From Mesorhizobium waimense (GTDB lineage: Bacteria > Pseudomonadota > Alphaproteobacteria > Rhizobiales > Rhizobiaceae): a stretch of 64,000 nucleotides of DNA. Both the position numbers and the translations under genes were made by a program. Where the stretch lies: positions 1 to 64,000 of the forward strand of contig NZ_QZWZ01000002.1 of the NCBI RefSeq assembly GCF_003601975.1, read 5' to 3'. Below the pieces are notes generated by a model, which did no database searches, was not told the origin of the DNA, and saw only the letters and a program-made list of their open reading frames with translations. Positions 25,927-36,436 of this stretch are shown here, piece after piece. Each line of letters starts with the position of its first letter. The first letter of the stretch is position 1.

Positions 25927-27099
25927 ATGAAACGCATGCTTCTGGCCGCGGTGGCGGCAATAGCGCTCAGCGGAACCGCTGGTGCGGAGACGATCAAGGT
26001 CGGCGTGGTCGGGCCGTTCTCCGGTCCCTTCGCCATCCAGGGCAAGAATTTCAAGGCCGGCATCGACGCCTGGATGGCGTTGAACGGCGCGAAGGTCGGC
26101 GAAAATGACGTCGAAATCGTCTATCGCGACCTTCCGGCAGCCAACCCCGCACAGGCCAAAGCACTTGCCCAGGATCTGGTCGTCAAGGAGAGCGTCCAGT
26201 ATCTCGCCGGGTTCTATTTCACCCCCGATGCCATGGCCGTCACGCCGCTTCTCGAGCAGGCGAACGTGCCGATGGTGATCATGAACGCGGCGACGTCGGC
26301 GATCGTGACCAAGAGCCCGCTCGTCGTGCGCACCTCGTTCACGCTCTGGCAGACTTCGGTGCCCATGGCAAAGGTGGCGACCGCGCGCGGCATCAAGAAG
26401 GTCATCACCGTCGTCAGCGACTATGGACCCGGCGTCGATGCCGAGACGGCCTTCGCCACCACCTTCAAGGCGGATGGCGGCGAGATCGTCGAATCGGTCC
26501 GCATGCCCCTTTCGACCACCGATTTCAGTCCGATCATGCAGCGGGTGAAGGATTCCGGCGCCGAGGCGGTGTTTGCCTTCCTGCCGTCCGGTCCGACCAC
26601 CCTGGGCTTCCTGAAGTCCTACAACGAGAACGGCCTCAAGGGAGCCGGCATCCAGTTCCTGGCGCCTGGCGACCTGACGCAGGAATCCGATCTGCCGGCG
26701 CTGGGCGATACCGCTCTCGGCGTGACGACCACTTTCCATTATTCCGTCGCGCACGACTCGCCCGAGAACAAGAAGTTCGTCGAGGCGGCGCGTGCCGCAA
26801 TCGGCAACCCGGCCGAGCTGTCCTTCCCGTCGGTCGGCGCCTATGACGGCATGCGGGTGATCTACAAGATGATCGAGGCAACCGGGGGCAAGCAGGATGC
26901 TGCCAAGGCCGTGGATGCGGTCAAGGGAATGGCCTGGGAGTCCCCGCGCGGACCTGTCTCGATCGATCCCGAAAGCCGCCACCTCACGCAGAACATCTAT
27001 TTGCGGGAGGTCGCCAAGGCCGCGGACGGCACATACTACAACAAGGAAATCCAGACGTTCGCGAACATGGCCGATCCCGGTCTCGCCGCCGCCAAGTAA
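25927..27099 (+). CDS. Branched-chain-type ABC binding protein, probable aromatic acid (protocatechuate) ligand
   Basis: This 390-residue periplasmic protein has a signal peptide (about 1-19, ending GTAGA) and the LivJ-like fold: IKVGVVGPFSGPFAIQGKNF, VQYLAGFYFTPDAMAVTPLL, VITVVSDYGPGVDAE and GAEAVFAFLPSG. ATG 25927 follows GGGAGGAAAG. Its operon lies directly beside pcaQ and the pca genes and has a PcaQ-type box upstream, like the protocatechuate-inducible pcaMNVWX importer of S. meliloti. I therefore infer an aromatic-acid ligand rather than leucine or valine. Ligand identity has not been shown here. Confidence 0.85.
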   Translation: MKRMLLAAVAAIALSGTAGAETIKVGVVGPFSGPFAIQGKNFKAGIDAWMALNGAKVGENDVEIVYRDLPAANPAQAKALAQDLVVKESVQYLAGFYFTPDAMAVTPLLEQANVPMVIMNAATSAIVTKSPLVVRTSFTLWQTSVPMAKVATARGIKKVITVVSDYGPGVDAETAFATTFKADGGEIVESVRMPLSTTDFSPIMQRVKDSGAEAVFAFLPSGPTTLGFLKSYNENGLKGAGIQFLAPGDLTQESDLPALGDTALGVTTTFHYSVAHDSPENKKFVEAARAAIGNPAELSFPSVGAYDGMRVIYKMIEATGGKQDAAKAVDAVKGMAWESPRGPVSIDPESRHLTQNIYLREVAKAADGTYYNKEIQTFANMADPGLAAAK

Positions 27100-27137
27100 C
27101 CTTGCCGAGGCGAGCCCCCAGCCGCCAGATCCATGTC

Positions 27138-27157
27138 CGCGGGCGGCCGTCCGCCGG
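27138..27157 (+). promoter_or_regulatory. Intercistronic stem-loop after the aromatic-binding-protein gene
   Basis: Two eight-base arms with one mismatch (GCGGGCGG / CCGCCGGC) and a four-base loop lie between the binding-protein stop and the permease start. It occupies the same place as the stem-loops in the other ABC operons of the window but is weaker. Confidence 0.4.
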
Positions 27158-27176
27158 CGAACCCTCGGAGTGAGAC

Positions 27177-28037
27177 ATGCAGAGCGTGCTCAGCATCGCG
27201 GTCGACGCCCTTGCCTACGGCATGGTGCTGTTCGTCATCTCGATCGGCCTGTCGATGACGATGGGTCTGATGCGGGTGGTGAATCTGGCGCACGGCGCCT
27301 TCGCGATGGTGGGCGGCTATCTTGCCTCCTATGCCGTGCGCGATCTTGGTGTGGGCTATGTCGCCGCTGTCGTGCTGGCGGTGGCCGGCACCGTCGTGAT
27401 CGCGGCACCGATCGAGCGACTGCTCTACCGGCGCATCTACAATAAGCCGGAACTCATCCAGGTGCTCATGACGATCGGCATCACCTTCTGCGTCATCGGC
27501 ATCGCGAACTATCTGTTCGGGCCGACGCTCAAGACCATCCCGTTGCCCGAGATGCTGAGCGGACCGGTCGATCTCGGCTTTCGTTCGATTGCCGCGCACA
27601 AGCTGTTCGCCATCGTGTGCGGCCTCGCCGTCGCCGCGGCCCTCTGGTATCTCGTCGAGAGGACGCCCTTCGGGGTGAAGCTGCGCGCCTCGGTGGACAA
27701 TGCGCCGATGGCCGCCGCGCTCGGCGTCAGGACAAAATCCGTCTATGCGGCGAGCTTCGCGATCGCGGTCGGCCTCGCCGCGTTCGGCGGTATCGTCGGC
27801 GCCGAACTGCTGCCGATCGAGCCCTATTATGCGCTGCGCTACATGGTGACCTTCCTCGTCGTCGTCTCGGTCGGCGGAGCCGGTTCGATCGGTGGCGCCT
27901 TGCTTGCTTGCCTGGTGCTTGGCGCGGTCGACACGACGGGGCGTTATCTGGTGCCGGAATATGGCGAGTTCTTCTTCTACCTTGCGGTGATCGCCATCGT
28001 TTGCGCGTTTCCGCGCGGCCTTCTTGGAAGGGCCTGA
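27177..28037 (+). CDS. Branched-chain-type ABC permease (LivH family)
   Basis: This 286-residue inner-membrane protein has about eight hydrophobic segments and LivH hallmarks: GLSMTMGLMRVVNLAHGAFAM near 24-43, IERLLYRRIYNKPEL near 80 and VSVGGAGSIGGALLAC near 230. It follows the binding-protein gene and is 77 bases from it, with a stem-loop between. It would form the channel heterodimer with the LivM-type permease encoded three bases downstream. The substrate is inferred to be an aromatic acid from context. Confidence 0.9.
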   Translation: MQSVLSIAVDALAYGMVLFVISIGLSMTMGLMRVVNLAHGAFAMVGGYLASYAVRDLGVGYVAAVVLAVAGTVVIAAPIERLLYRRIYNKPELIQVLMTIGITFCVIGIANYLFGPTLKTIPLPEMLSGPVDLGFRSIAAHKLFAIVCGLAVAAALWYLVERTPFGVKLRASVDNAPMAAALGVRTKSVYAASFAIAVGLAAFGGIVGAELLPIEPYYALRYMVTFLVVVSVGGAGSIGGALLACLVLGAVDTTGRYLVPEYGEFFFYLAVIAIVCAFPRGLLGRA

Positions 28038-28040
28038 CGA

Positions 28041-29042
28041 ATGGACGCCAATCATCCTGCGAACGTTGCCGCGCAAATCGCCAGACCGCGTTTCTCGGCT
28101 TCGGCTGACTGGATCGGCCTTGCGGCGATCTTTGCGTCGGCGGTCGTCGGCTATCTCTTGTTTCCCAACAATCTCGCGCTGCTCACGCGCGTCATCGGCA
28201 TCGTCATGCTGGTGCTGTCGGTCGATCTCGTCACAGGCTTCTGCGGCGTGGCGACACTCGGTCATGCCGCACTGTTCGGTGCGGGGGCCTATGCCGCCGG
28301 CATCGCCGCCGCGCATTTCGGCATAACCGACCCGATCGCCATGATCGCGGCGGGCGCCGCCGGCGGCGCAGTCGCCGGTCTCATATCCGGCCTCGTCGTC
28401 CTGCGCGGCCACGGGCTCGGGCAACTCGTGCTTTCGATCGCCATCGTCAATCTTTTTCACGAGGCGGCCAACAAGGTCGCGAGTTGGACCGGTGGCAGCG
28501 ACGGCTTGACGGATATTGCGCCAAGCCCGCTGTTCGGTGTTTTCGCATTCGATCTTTGGGGACGCACCGCCTATGTGCTGGGGATAGCGTTGCTGGTGAT
28601 CGTCTTCTTCCTGCTGCAGCGTCTGTCGCGCTCCCCGTTTGGCATGCTCTGCCGCGGCATCCGGCAGGATCCGATCCGGGTTGCGGCGATGGGTGCGTCG
28701 GTCCGCAAGACGCTGCTCAAGATGTATATCATCTCAGGCATGGTCGCCGGCGTCGGCGGTGGCCTGAACGCAATCTCCACCCAGGTGGTGGGGCTCGACA
28801 GCCTGAGCTTTACCCTCTCGGCGCAGGCGCTAGTGATGCTGGTGCTGGGCGGAACCGGGTCGCTCTACGGCGCGATCATCGGCACGGTGGTCTTCATGCT
28901 GTTCGAGGATTTCGTTTCCGCCGCCAATCCGTTCCACTGGCTGACGATCATGGGCGCGCTGCTGGTCGGTGTCGTGCTGTTTGCGCCGCGCGGCATTTTT
29001 GGCACGGCCGCACAGCTGTTCGACCGGCGGAGGCGAAGATGA
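28041..29042 (+). CDS. Branched-chain-type ABC permease (LivM family)
   Basis: This 333-residue inner-membrane protein has LivM-type features: a first segment around 30-50, DLVTGFCGVATLGHAALFGAGAYAAG near 63-88, GMLCRGIRQDPIRVAAMGASV (the cytoplasmic coupling loop) near 206 and LVMLVLGGTGSLYGAIIG near 262. It starts three bases after the LivH-type gene and overlaps the ATPase gene by four bases (ATGA), so the importer genes are translated together. Length is normal for the family. Confidence 0.9.
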   Translation: MDANHPANVAAQIARPRFSASADWIGLAAIFASAVVGYLLFPNNLALLTRVIGIVMLVLSVDLVTGFCGVATLGHAALFGAGAYAAGIAAAHFGITDPIAMIAAGAAGGAVAGLISGLVVLRGHGLGQLVLSIAIVNLFHEAANKVASWTGGSDGLTDIAPSPLFGVFAFDLWGRTAYVLGIALLVIVFFLLQRLSRSPFGMLCRGIRQDPIRVAAMGASVRKTLLKMYIISGMVAGVGGGLNAISTQVVGLDSLSFTLSAQALVMLVLGGTGSLYGAIIGTVVFMLFEDFVSAANPFHWLTIMGALLVGVVLFAPRGIFGTAAQLFDRRRRR

Positions 29043-29803
29043 GCGCGGTTTTCGAGGTCGAGCGGCTGAGCAAGGCCTTCGGCGGGCTGGCGGTGACCCA
29101 GGCCGTCTCGCTGGCGATGGCGCCAGGCGACCGCGTGGCGCTGATCGGGCCCAACGGCGCCGGTAAGACCACGTTCGTCAATCTCGTCACCGGCCATCTG
29201 AAACCGGATTCAGGGGTCGTCCGCCTCGCCGGCGAGCAGCTCAACGGCATGAATCCTATGCAGCGCGTGCAACGCGGCCTGGTGCGATCCTTTCAGGTCA
29301 CTCGCCTGTTTCCGGAAATGACTCCGCGGGAACATCTGGCGCTCGCCGTGCTGCAGCGCCAGGGCCGTACCGGCCGCCTGTTCGGAACGTTCTGGTCGAT
29401 GCCGGAAGTCCTCGAGGAGATCGAGGTGCTGCTGCGCACGCTTGGCCTTGAGGCCGCCGCCGACCGCAAGGTGGCGGAGATCGCTTACGGGCAACAGCGG
29501 CTGCTGGAGATCGCCCTCGCGCTGGCATTGAGGCCGAAAGTGCTGCTGCTGGACGAGCCCGCGGCCGGTGTTCCGCAAAGCGAAACCCCGCGCATCGAGT
29601 CCGCACTCGCCGGGCTTCCCGCCGACCTGGCGGTGCTCATGATCGAACACGACATGGATCTCGTGTTCCGTTTTGCGAAGCGGGTCATTGTCCTGGCCGC
29701 CGGCACGATCATCTTCGACGGCGCGCCGGGCGACGTGACGAAGGATGCACGCGTGCGCGAGGCCTATCTCGGGAGCTATGCCGATGACCGCAGCGCCGCT
29801 TGA
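29039..29803 (+). CDS. Branched-chain-type ABC ATPase (LivG family)
   Basis: This 254-residue ATPase has Walker A IGPNGAGKTTFVN, Q-loop VRSFQVTRLFPEMT, the ABC signature replaced by AYGQQRLLEIALAL, typical of LivG relatives, and Walker B VLLLDEPAAGV. H-loop His is in LMIEHDMDLVF. In most LivG proteins Walker B continues DEPxAGLN; here it reads DEPAAGVPQ. The start at 29039 overlaps the LivM-type stop. It pairs with the following LivF-type ATPase. Confidence 0.9.
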   Translation: MSAVFEVERLSKAFGGLAVTQAVSLAMAPGDRVALIGPNGAGKTTFVNLVTGHLKPDSGVVRLAGEQLNGMNPMQRVQRGLVRSFQVTRLFPEMTPREHLALAVLQRQGRTGRLFGTFWSMPEVLEEIEVLLRTLGLEAAADRKVAEIAYGQQRLLEIALALALRPKVLLLDEPAAGVPQSETPRIESALAGLPADLAVLMIEHDMDLVFRFAKRVIVLAAGTIIFDGAPGDVTKDARVREAYLGSYADDRSAA

Positions 29804-30512
29804 GATATCGGGGCTGACTGCCGGCTACGGCCAGACCCGCGTGCTCGAAGACGTGTCTTTCGTTGCGCCTGCGGGTGCTAGGCTGGCGGTGCTCGGACGA
29901 AACGGCGTCGGCAAGTCGACGCTGCTCGCCACGATCGCCGGCCAGACACGGTGTCATGCCGGAGAGATCAAGCTCGGGGGCGTCGACATTGTCGGCAGGG
30001 ACAGCGCCTCGCGCGCCTGGCTGGGCCTCGGCTACGTGCCGCAGGAGCGCGACATATTCCCGTCGCTGACCGTCGAGGAGAACCTTCTTGTCGGGCTGAA
30101 GGATCGCCAGCGCTCGGCCGTGGAGGAGGCTTACGCCATGTTCCCCCGGCTGAAGGAGCGGCGGCGCAATCGCGGCAACCAGCTCTCGGGCGGCGAACAG
30201 CAGATGCTGACGACGGCCCGCACGATCCTCGGCCGTCCATCCGTCCTCATGCTTGACGAGCCGCTCGAGGGACTGGCCCCGGTGATCTGCGACGAACTCA
30301 TGGCGGCGCTTATGCGGCTCGCTTCCGGCGGCGAAATGACCATCCTGCTCGTCGAGCAAAGGATCCGTGCCGCATTGGACTTCGCCGATCAGGTGCTCAT
30401 CCTCGAGCGCGGCCGGATCGCCTGGACGGGGACGCCGGCGGCACTGCACGCCAGCCCGCAGACCGTCGAGAGACTGCTCGGCGTTGCCGCGATGCCGCAT
30501 TCGGTCGCATAG
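29784..30512 (+). CDS. Branched-chain-type ABC ATPase (LivF family)
   Basis: This roughly 242-residue ATPase has Walker A LGRNGVGKSTLLA, Q-loop GYVPQERDIFPSLTVEENL, signature QLSGGEQQMLTTARTI, Walker B VLMLDEPLEGLAP and H-loop LLVEQRIRAAL, as in LivF. ATG 29784 is preferred because GGAG lies eight bases upstream; the in-frame ATG at 29778 is too close to it. It overlaps the LivG-type gene by 20 bases. It is the last gene of the importer operon and is followed by a short intergenic repeat and then convergent pcaQ. Confidence 0.9.
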   Translation: MTAAPLEISGLTAGYGQTRVLEDVSFVAPAGARLAVLGRNGVGKSTLLATIAGQTRCHAGEIKLGGVDIVGRDSASRAWLGLGYVPQERDIFPSLTVEENLLVGLKDRQRSAVEEAYAMFPRLKERRRNRGNQLSGGEQQMLTTARTILGRPSVLMLDEPLEGLAPVICDELMAALMRLASGGEMTILLVEQRIRAALDFADQVLILERGRIAWTGTPAALHASPQTVERLLGVAAMPHSVA

Positions 30513-30580
30513 AGCAATTCCACAAAAAGTGTGCAGCCGTTTTCCGTCCGCAATTGCGCAAAGACAAAGAGCAATTTCCA
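30512..30580. repeat. Short rhizobial intergenic repeat
   Basis: The stretch starting AGAGCAATTCCACAAAAAGT and continuing through GCAGCCGTTTTCCGTCCGC and AATTGCGCAAAGACAAAGAG closely resembles a short element found in many copies between genes of Mesorhizobium and related genomes. I recognise it from general knowledge. It lies in the 93-base gap between the convergent importer operon and pcaQ and may end transcription from both sides. Confidence 0.55.
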
Positions 30581-30605
30581 GAAGAGGGCAGGGCACTCGT
30601 GAACG

Positions 30606-31523
30606 TCAGGCGTGGTGGCTGGCCGCTTCGCGGATCGTCTGTAGCAGGATGGTGAGGGCCGGCGAGGGGGCGGTGTCTGTGCGCATCGTCAGCCCGACCG
30701 GGCCTTTGGTCTCTTCAGTGTTGACCGGCAAGGCGACGAAGGCGCCGCTGGCGATTTCGTTGGCGACGACACCTGCCGAGATGATCCAGACGGCATTGCT
30801 CTGGCGCATGAAGGAACGGCCGAAGGAATCCGAGACGGTCTCGATCTCGGTCGCCGGCGCCGTCATGCCATTGGTGATGAACAGGCGGTCGACGAAGGGG
30901 CGGATCACCGATTCCCGCGTCGGCATCAACACCGGGAATTCGTCGAGCCGCGCGAAGACATCCTGGCCAGGTTCCAGCAGCGGATGGCCGGCCCGCACCA
31001 CGAACAACACCTGCTCGGAATAGAGATGCTCGAAGAAGAAGCCGGTCATGTTTTCCGGTGCCGCGAGCCGGCCGACGACGAGATCGAGCGCGCCGACGCG
31101 CAACTGCTCGAGCAGCACCGCGTTCTCGCCTGTGACGATCTTGATCGCGGCGCCCGTGTTCTCGCTCAGGAACAGGCTCATGGCGAGCGGCATCACCCGT
31201 GCCGACACGGTGGGCAGCGCGCCGATGCGGATCGGGTGGCGGTTGATGGCGCCGTCTTGCCGGACGGAATCGACGCCGCGCTTCAGCGCCGTGACCGCCG
31301 TGCCGGCATGGCCGAGGAAGATTTCGCCGAGCCGGGTCACCCTTATGCCGCGGCCGTCGCGCTCGACGACGGCGATGCCTAAAGCCTCTTCCAGTTCGCG
31401 CAATGTCTTGGTTACCGCCGGTGCGCTGACATGCAGGAAGTCGGCGGCGCGCGCCACGCTGCCTTGCCGCGCCACTTCGAGAAACGCCTGCAAATGTCGG
31501 AAGCGGATGCGGCTTTCGCCCAT
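30606..31523 (-). CDS. pcaQ: LysR-type regulator of the protocatechuate operon
   Basis: This 305-residue LysR-type regulator has its HTH at about 8-65 (FRHLQAFLEVARQGSVARAA, VSAPAVTKTLRELEEAL) and a long effector domain. It is divergent from pcaD, the position PcaQ holds in Agrobacterium and Sinorhizobium, and a near-perfect PcaQ box lies between them. In those bacteria PcaQ activates the pca operon with beta-carboxy-cis,cis-muconate or the lactone as co-inducer. It is likely to activate the importer at 25927-30512 too. Start at 31523 is inside the only reasonable window; the box begins seven bases beyond it, allowing autoregulation. Confidence 0.93.
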   Translation of the reverse strand: MGESRIRFRHLQAFLEVARQGSVARAADFLHVSAPAVTKTLRELEEALGIAVVERDGRGIRVTRLGEIFLGHAGTAVTALKRGVDSVRQDGAINRHPIRIGALPTVSARVMPLAMSLFLSENTGAAIKIVTGENAVLLEQLRVGALDLVVGRLAAPENMTGFFFEHLYSEQVLFVVRAGHPLLEPGQDVFARLDEFPVLMPTRESVIRPFVDRLFITNGMTAPATEIETVSDSFGRSFMRQSNAVWIISAGVVANEIASGAFVALPVNTEETKGPVGLTMRTDTAPSPALTILLQTIREAASHHA

Positions 31524-31529
31524 GGTTCG

Positions 31530-31545
31530 ATAACCCCCAAGTTAA
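31530..31545. promoter_or_regulatory. PcaQ-binding site of the pcaQ-pcaD intergenic region
   Basis: ATAACCCCCAAGTTAA matches the S. meliloti PcaQ box ATAACC-N4-GGTTAA at 11 of 12 defined bases. It lies 71 bases before the pcaD start and directly next to the pcaQ start, so PcaQ bound here could activate pcaD and repress its own gene. Confidence 0.85.
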
Positions 31546-31615
31546 TGAAATGCCGCAAAATATCATTTTACCGAACCAAACACCTAGTGCAAGGTAACAA
31601 TGGAGGATCGAAATC

Positions 31616-32425
31616 GTGCCATTCGTCAGCATCGGCGGCGTCACGCTGCATCACCGCTACAGGCCGGCAGCTGGCAATGCGCGCCCGATCATATTCATCA
31701 ATTCCCTGGGGACCGACTTCCGGATCTGGGATGAGGTTGTCTCGGCGCTTGATGGTGAAATGCCCACGCTCGTCTATGACAAGCGCGGTCACGGGCTCTC
31801 CGACATCGGCGGTATCAACTCGATCGACGATCATGTCGACGATCTCTGCGACCTCGTCGATCACTTCGGCCTTGGCAAGGTGGTGCTGTGCGGCCTGTCG
31901 GTCGGCGGTCTCATCGCGCAAGGGTTTTACGCGCGGCGCCCGGAAGGTGTCGAAGGCCTTATCCTGTCCGATACGGCGCACAAGATCGGCACGGCGGACA
32001 GCTGGAATACGCGCATCGCAACGGTCGAAAGCAAGGGCATCCAGGAGATTGCCGACGGGGTGCTCAAAATGTGGTTCACCCCCGCCTTCCACACGGCGCG
32101 TTCGGCCGAGCTTGACGGCTATTGGAACATGCTGACTAGGCAAGCGCTCGCCGGCTATGCCGGGACCTGCGCTGCCATTCGCGACGCGGATTTCACCGAG
32201 GCCGCGCGCCGCATCGCGGTGCCGACGCTCTGTATCGTCGGTGACCAGGACGGCTCGACGCCGCCCGCCCTGGTGCGCTCGCTGGCCGATCTTGTCCCCG
32301 GCGCGCGCTTCGAGGTGATCCGCGACGCCGGCCACATTCCCTGCGTCGAGCAGCCAGAGCTGCTGACCGCACTGATCCGCGACTTTGTCGCCTCGCTTGC
32401 CGATGGAAAGCAAATTCATGGATGA
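31616..32425 (+). CDS. pcaD: 3-oxoadipate enol-lactonase
   Basis: This 269-residue alpha/beta hydrolase opens beta-ketoadipate enol-lactone to beta-ketoadipate in protocatechuate breakdown. The nucleophile elbow is CGLSVGG (Ser95), the oxyanion region is IFINSLGTDF, and the catalytic His is in RDAGHIPCVEQPE near the C-terminus. It starts with GTG, preceded by GGAGG at a good distance. It is the first gene of the pcaD-C-H-G-B-pobA operon, and each following gene overlaps or nearly touches the previous one. Length and motifs are normal for PcaD. Confidence 0.94.
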   Translation: MPFVSIGGVTLHHRYRPAAGNARPIIFINSLGTDFRIWDEVVSALDGEMPTLVYDKRGHGLSDIGGINSIDDHVDDLCDLVDHFGLGKVVLCGLSVGGLIAQGFYARRPEGVEGLILSDTAHKIGTADSWNTRIATVESKGIQEIADGVLKMWFTPAFHTARSAELDGYWNMLTRQALAGYAGTCAAIRDADFTEAARRIAVPTLCIVGDQDGSTPPALVRSLADLVPGARFEVIRDAGHIPCVEQPELLTALIRDFVASLADGKQIHG

Positions 32426-32828
32426 AGTGTCGAAGAATACAAATGCATTCCGCACCGGACTGTCGGTCAGGCGTTCGGTGCTCGGCGATCCGCATGTCGA
32501 CCGCGCCGAGGACGCCGCCACCGATTTCGACCGGCCGTTCCAGCAGCTGATCACCGAGGCCGCCTGGGGAACCGTGTGGGCGCGTCCTGGCTGGTCGAAG
32601 CGCGAGCGCTCGATCGTGACGCTGGCGCTGCTGGCGGCACTCGGCCATGATGAGGAGGTGGCCATGCATGTGCGCGCCACCGCCAACACCGGCGCCTCGC
32701 GCGACGACATTTGCGAGGCGTTCCTGCATGTCGCGATCTATGCCGGCGTGCCGGCGGCCAATCGCGCCTTCAAGATCGCCAAGGAGGTGTTCTCGGAAAT
32801 GGACGGAGGCAAGAGCGCCCATGCCTGA
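32418..32828 (+). CDS. pcaC: 4-carboxymuconolactone decarboxylase
   Basis: This roughly 136-residue protein belongs to the carboxymuconolactone decarboxylase family: [18 protein letters not shown] at the N-terminus, [18 protein letters not shown] and [19 protein letters not shown], then [19 protein letters not shown]. It decarboxylates gamma-carboxymuconolactone to the enol-lactone used by PcaD. ATG 32418 has GGAAAG upstream and overlaps pcaD by eight bases; ATG 32403 is an alternative with a poorer ribosome binding site. It overlaps pcaH by eight bases. Confidence 0.93.
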   Translation: MDEVSKNTNAFRTGLSVRRSVLGDPHVDRAEDAATDFDRPFQQLITEAAWGTVWARPGWSKRERSIVTLALLAALGHDEEVAMHVRATANTGASRDDICEAFLHVAIYAGVPAANRAFKIAKEVFSEMDGGKSAHA

Positions 32829-33573
32829 GCCCGGCTCGAACCGGATGCCGGAGACCGGTGCCTTCTTCCAGCGCGACCGGACATGGCACCCGCCGGTGCT
32901 GACGCCGGACTACAAGACCTCGGTGCTGCGCTCGCCGCAGAAGGCGCTGCTTGCCTTCGACAACACGGCGTCGGAACTCACCGGTCCGGTGTTCGGCCAC
33001 GCCATGCTCGGCGAACTCGACAACGATCTGATCCACAATTTCGCCAGGCCCGGCGAGAGCGCCATCGGCGAGCGCATCATCGTCTATGGGCGGGTGCTTG
33101 ACGAGCGCGGCAAGGGCGTGCCCGGCGCGCTGCTTGAATTCTGGCAGGCCAATTCAGGCGGCCGTTACCGACACAAGAAGGACGGCTACCTGGCGCCGCT
33201 CGATCCGAATTTCGGCGGCTGCGGCCGCACCATCACCGGCGAGGATGGCGGCTACGCCTTTCGCACCGTCAAGCCCGGACCGTACCCCTGGCCGAACGGG
33301 CCCAATGACTGGCGGCCTTCGCACATCCATTTCTCGATTTTTGGCCACGCCTTCGCGCAGCGGCTGATCACGCAGATGTATTTCGAGGGCGATCCGCTGA
33401 TCTGGCATTGCCCGATCGTGCGCGGCATTCGCGACAAGCCTGCAATCGAGACGCTGATCGCCGTTTTGGACATGCAGGCGACGATCCCGATGGATGCGCG
33501 CGCCTACAAGTTCGACATCGTGTTGCGCGGCCGGCGCGCCTCGCTGTTCGAGAACCGGCCGGAGGGCAATTGA
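32821..33573 (+). CDS. pcaH: Protocatechuate 3,4-dioxygenase beta subunit
   Basis: This 250-residue iron-bearing subunit cleaves the ring of protocatechuate between C3 and C4. The non-haem Fe3+ ligands of the family are visible: Tyr in [10 protein letters not shown], Tyr in [14 protein letters not shown] and two His in [13 protein letters not shown] 32821 is inside the end of pcaC; the frame is open further upstream only as an overlap. It is joined to pcaG by a TGATG stop-start overlap, which suits equal synthesis of the two subunits. Confidence 0.95.
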   Translation: MPEPGSNRMPETGAFFQRDRTWHPPVLTPDYKTSVLRSPQKALLAFDNTASELTGPVFGHAMLGELDNDLIHNFARPGESAIGERIIVYGRVLDERGKGVPGALLEFWQANSGGRYRHKKDGYLAPLDPNFGGCGRTITGEDGGYAFRTVKPGPYPWPNGPNDWRPSHIHFSIFGHAFAQRLITQMYFEGDPLIWHCPIVRGIRDKPAIETLIAVLDMQATIPMDARAYKFDIVLRGRRASLFENRPEGN

Positions 33574-34187
33574 TGACGCAGTCGCTCGACCGTCTCAAGG
33601 AAAGCCCCTCGCAGACCGCGGGCCCTTACGTGCATATCGGGCTGACGCCCAACTTCTGCGGCATCGGCGGGGTCTATCCGGCCGATCTCGGCGCTTCGAT
33701 GGTCAACGACAAGACCAAGGGCGAGCGGATCGGGCTCGAGATTCGGGTGCTCGACGGCACCGGTACGCCGCTCAGGGATGCGCTGATCGAGATCTGGCAG
33801 GCCGATGCCAACGGGCTCTACAATTCGCCAGCCGAATTGCGCGGTGCTGCCGATCCGGATTTCCCGAGATGGGGCCGCTGCCCGAGCGACATGGAAACCG
33901 GGCTGTGCACCTTCCAGACTATCAAGCCCGGCCGCGTGCCGTTCCGCGACGGCCGGCTGATGGCGCCGCATGTCAGCCTGTGGATCGTGGCGCGCGGCAT
34001 CAATATCGGCCTGCACACGCGGCTCTATTTTTCGGACGAGGCAAAGGCCAATGCAGAGGATCCGATCCTCGCCCGCATCGAACATCCCGTGCGCGTGCCG
34101 ACGCTGATCGCCGAGCGTAAGGGCGACAGCTACATTTTCGATGTCCATCTGCAGGGCGAGAAGGAGACGGTCTTCTTCGACAGCTGA
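33573..34187 (+). CDS. pcaG: Protocatechuate 3,4-dioxygenase alpha subunit
   Basis: This 204-residue subunit pairs with PcaH in the dioxygenase oligomer. It has the family start SPSQTAGPYVHIGLTP and a core ALIEIWQADANGLYNSP that parallels PcaH, plus LWIVARGINIGLHTRLYF. The alpha subunit lacks a working iron site but contributes residues to substrate binding. The ATG shares bases with the pcaH stop (TGATG), and GGAGGGCAAT supplies the ribosome binding site. Length is typical for PcaG. Confidence 0.95.
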   Translation: MTQSLDRLKESPSQTAGPYVHIGLTPNFCGIGGVYPADLGASMVNDKTKGERIGLEIRVLDGTGTPLRDALIEIWQADANGLYNSPAELRGAADPDFPRWGRCPSDMETGLCTFQTIKPGRVPFRDGRLMAPHVSLWIVARGINIGLHTRLYFSDEAKANAEDPILARIEHPVRVPTLIAERKGDSYIFDVHLQGEKETVFFDS

Positions 34188-34198
34188 CCGGCCGCGAC

Positions 34199-36423
<2,225 letters not shown>

Positions 36424-36436
36424 CCGGTAGGAACCG

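Noticed and set aside
27036..28460. A 474-codon open frame on the minus strand
   Set aside because: It is antisense to the LivH/LivM-type permeases; it is extremely rich in His, Asp and Arg, a mirror of hydrophobic codons.
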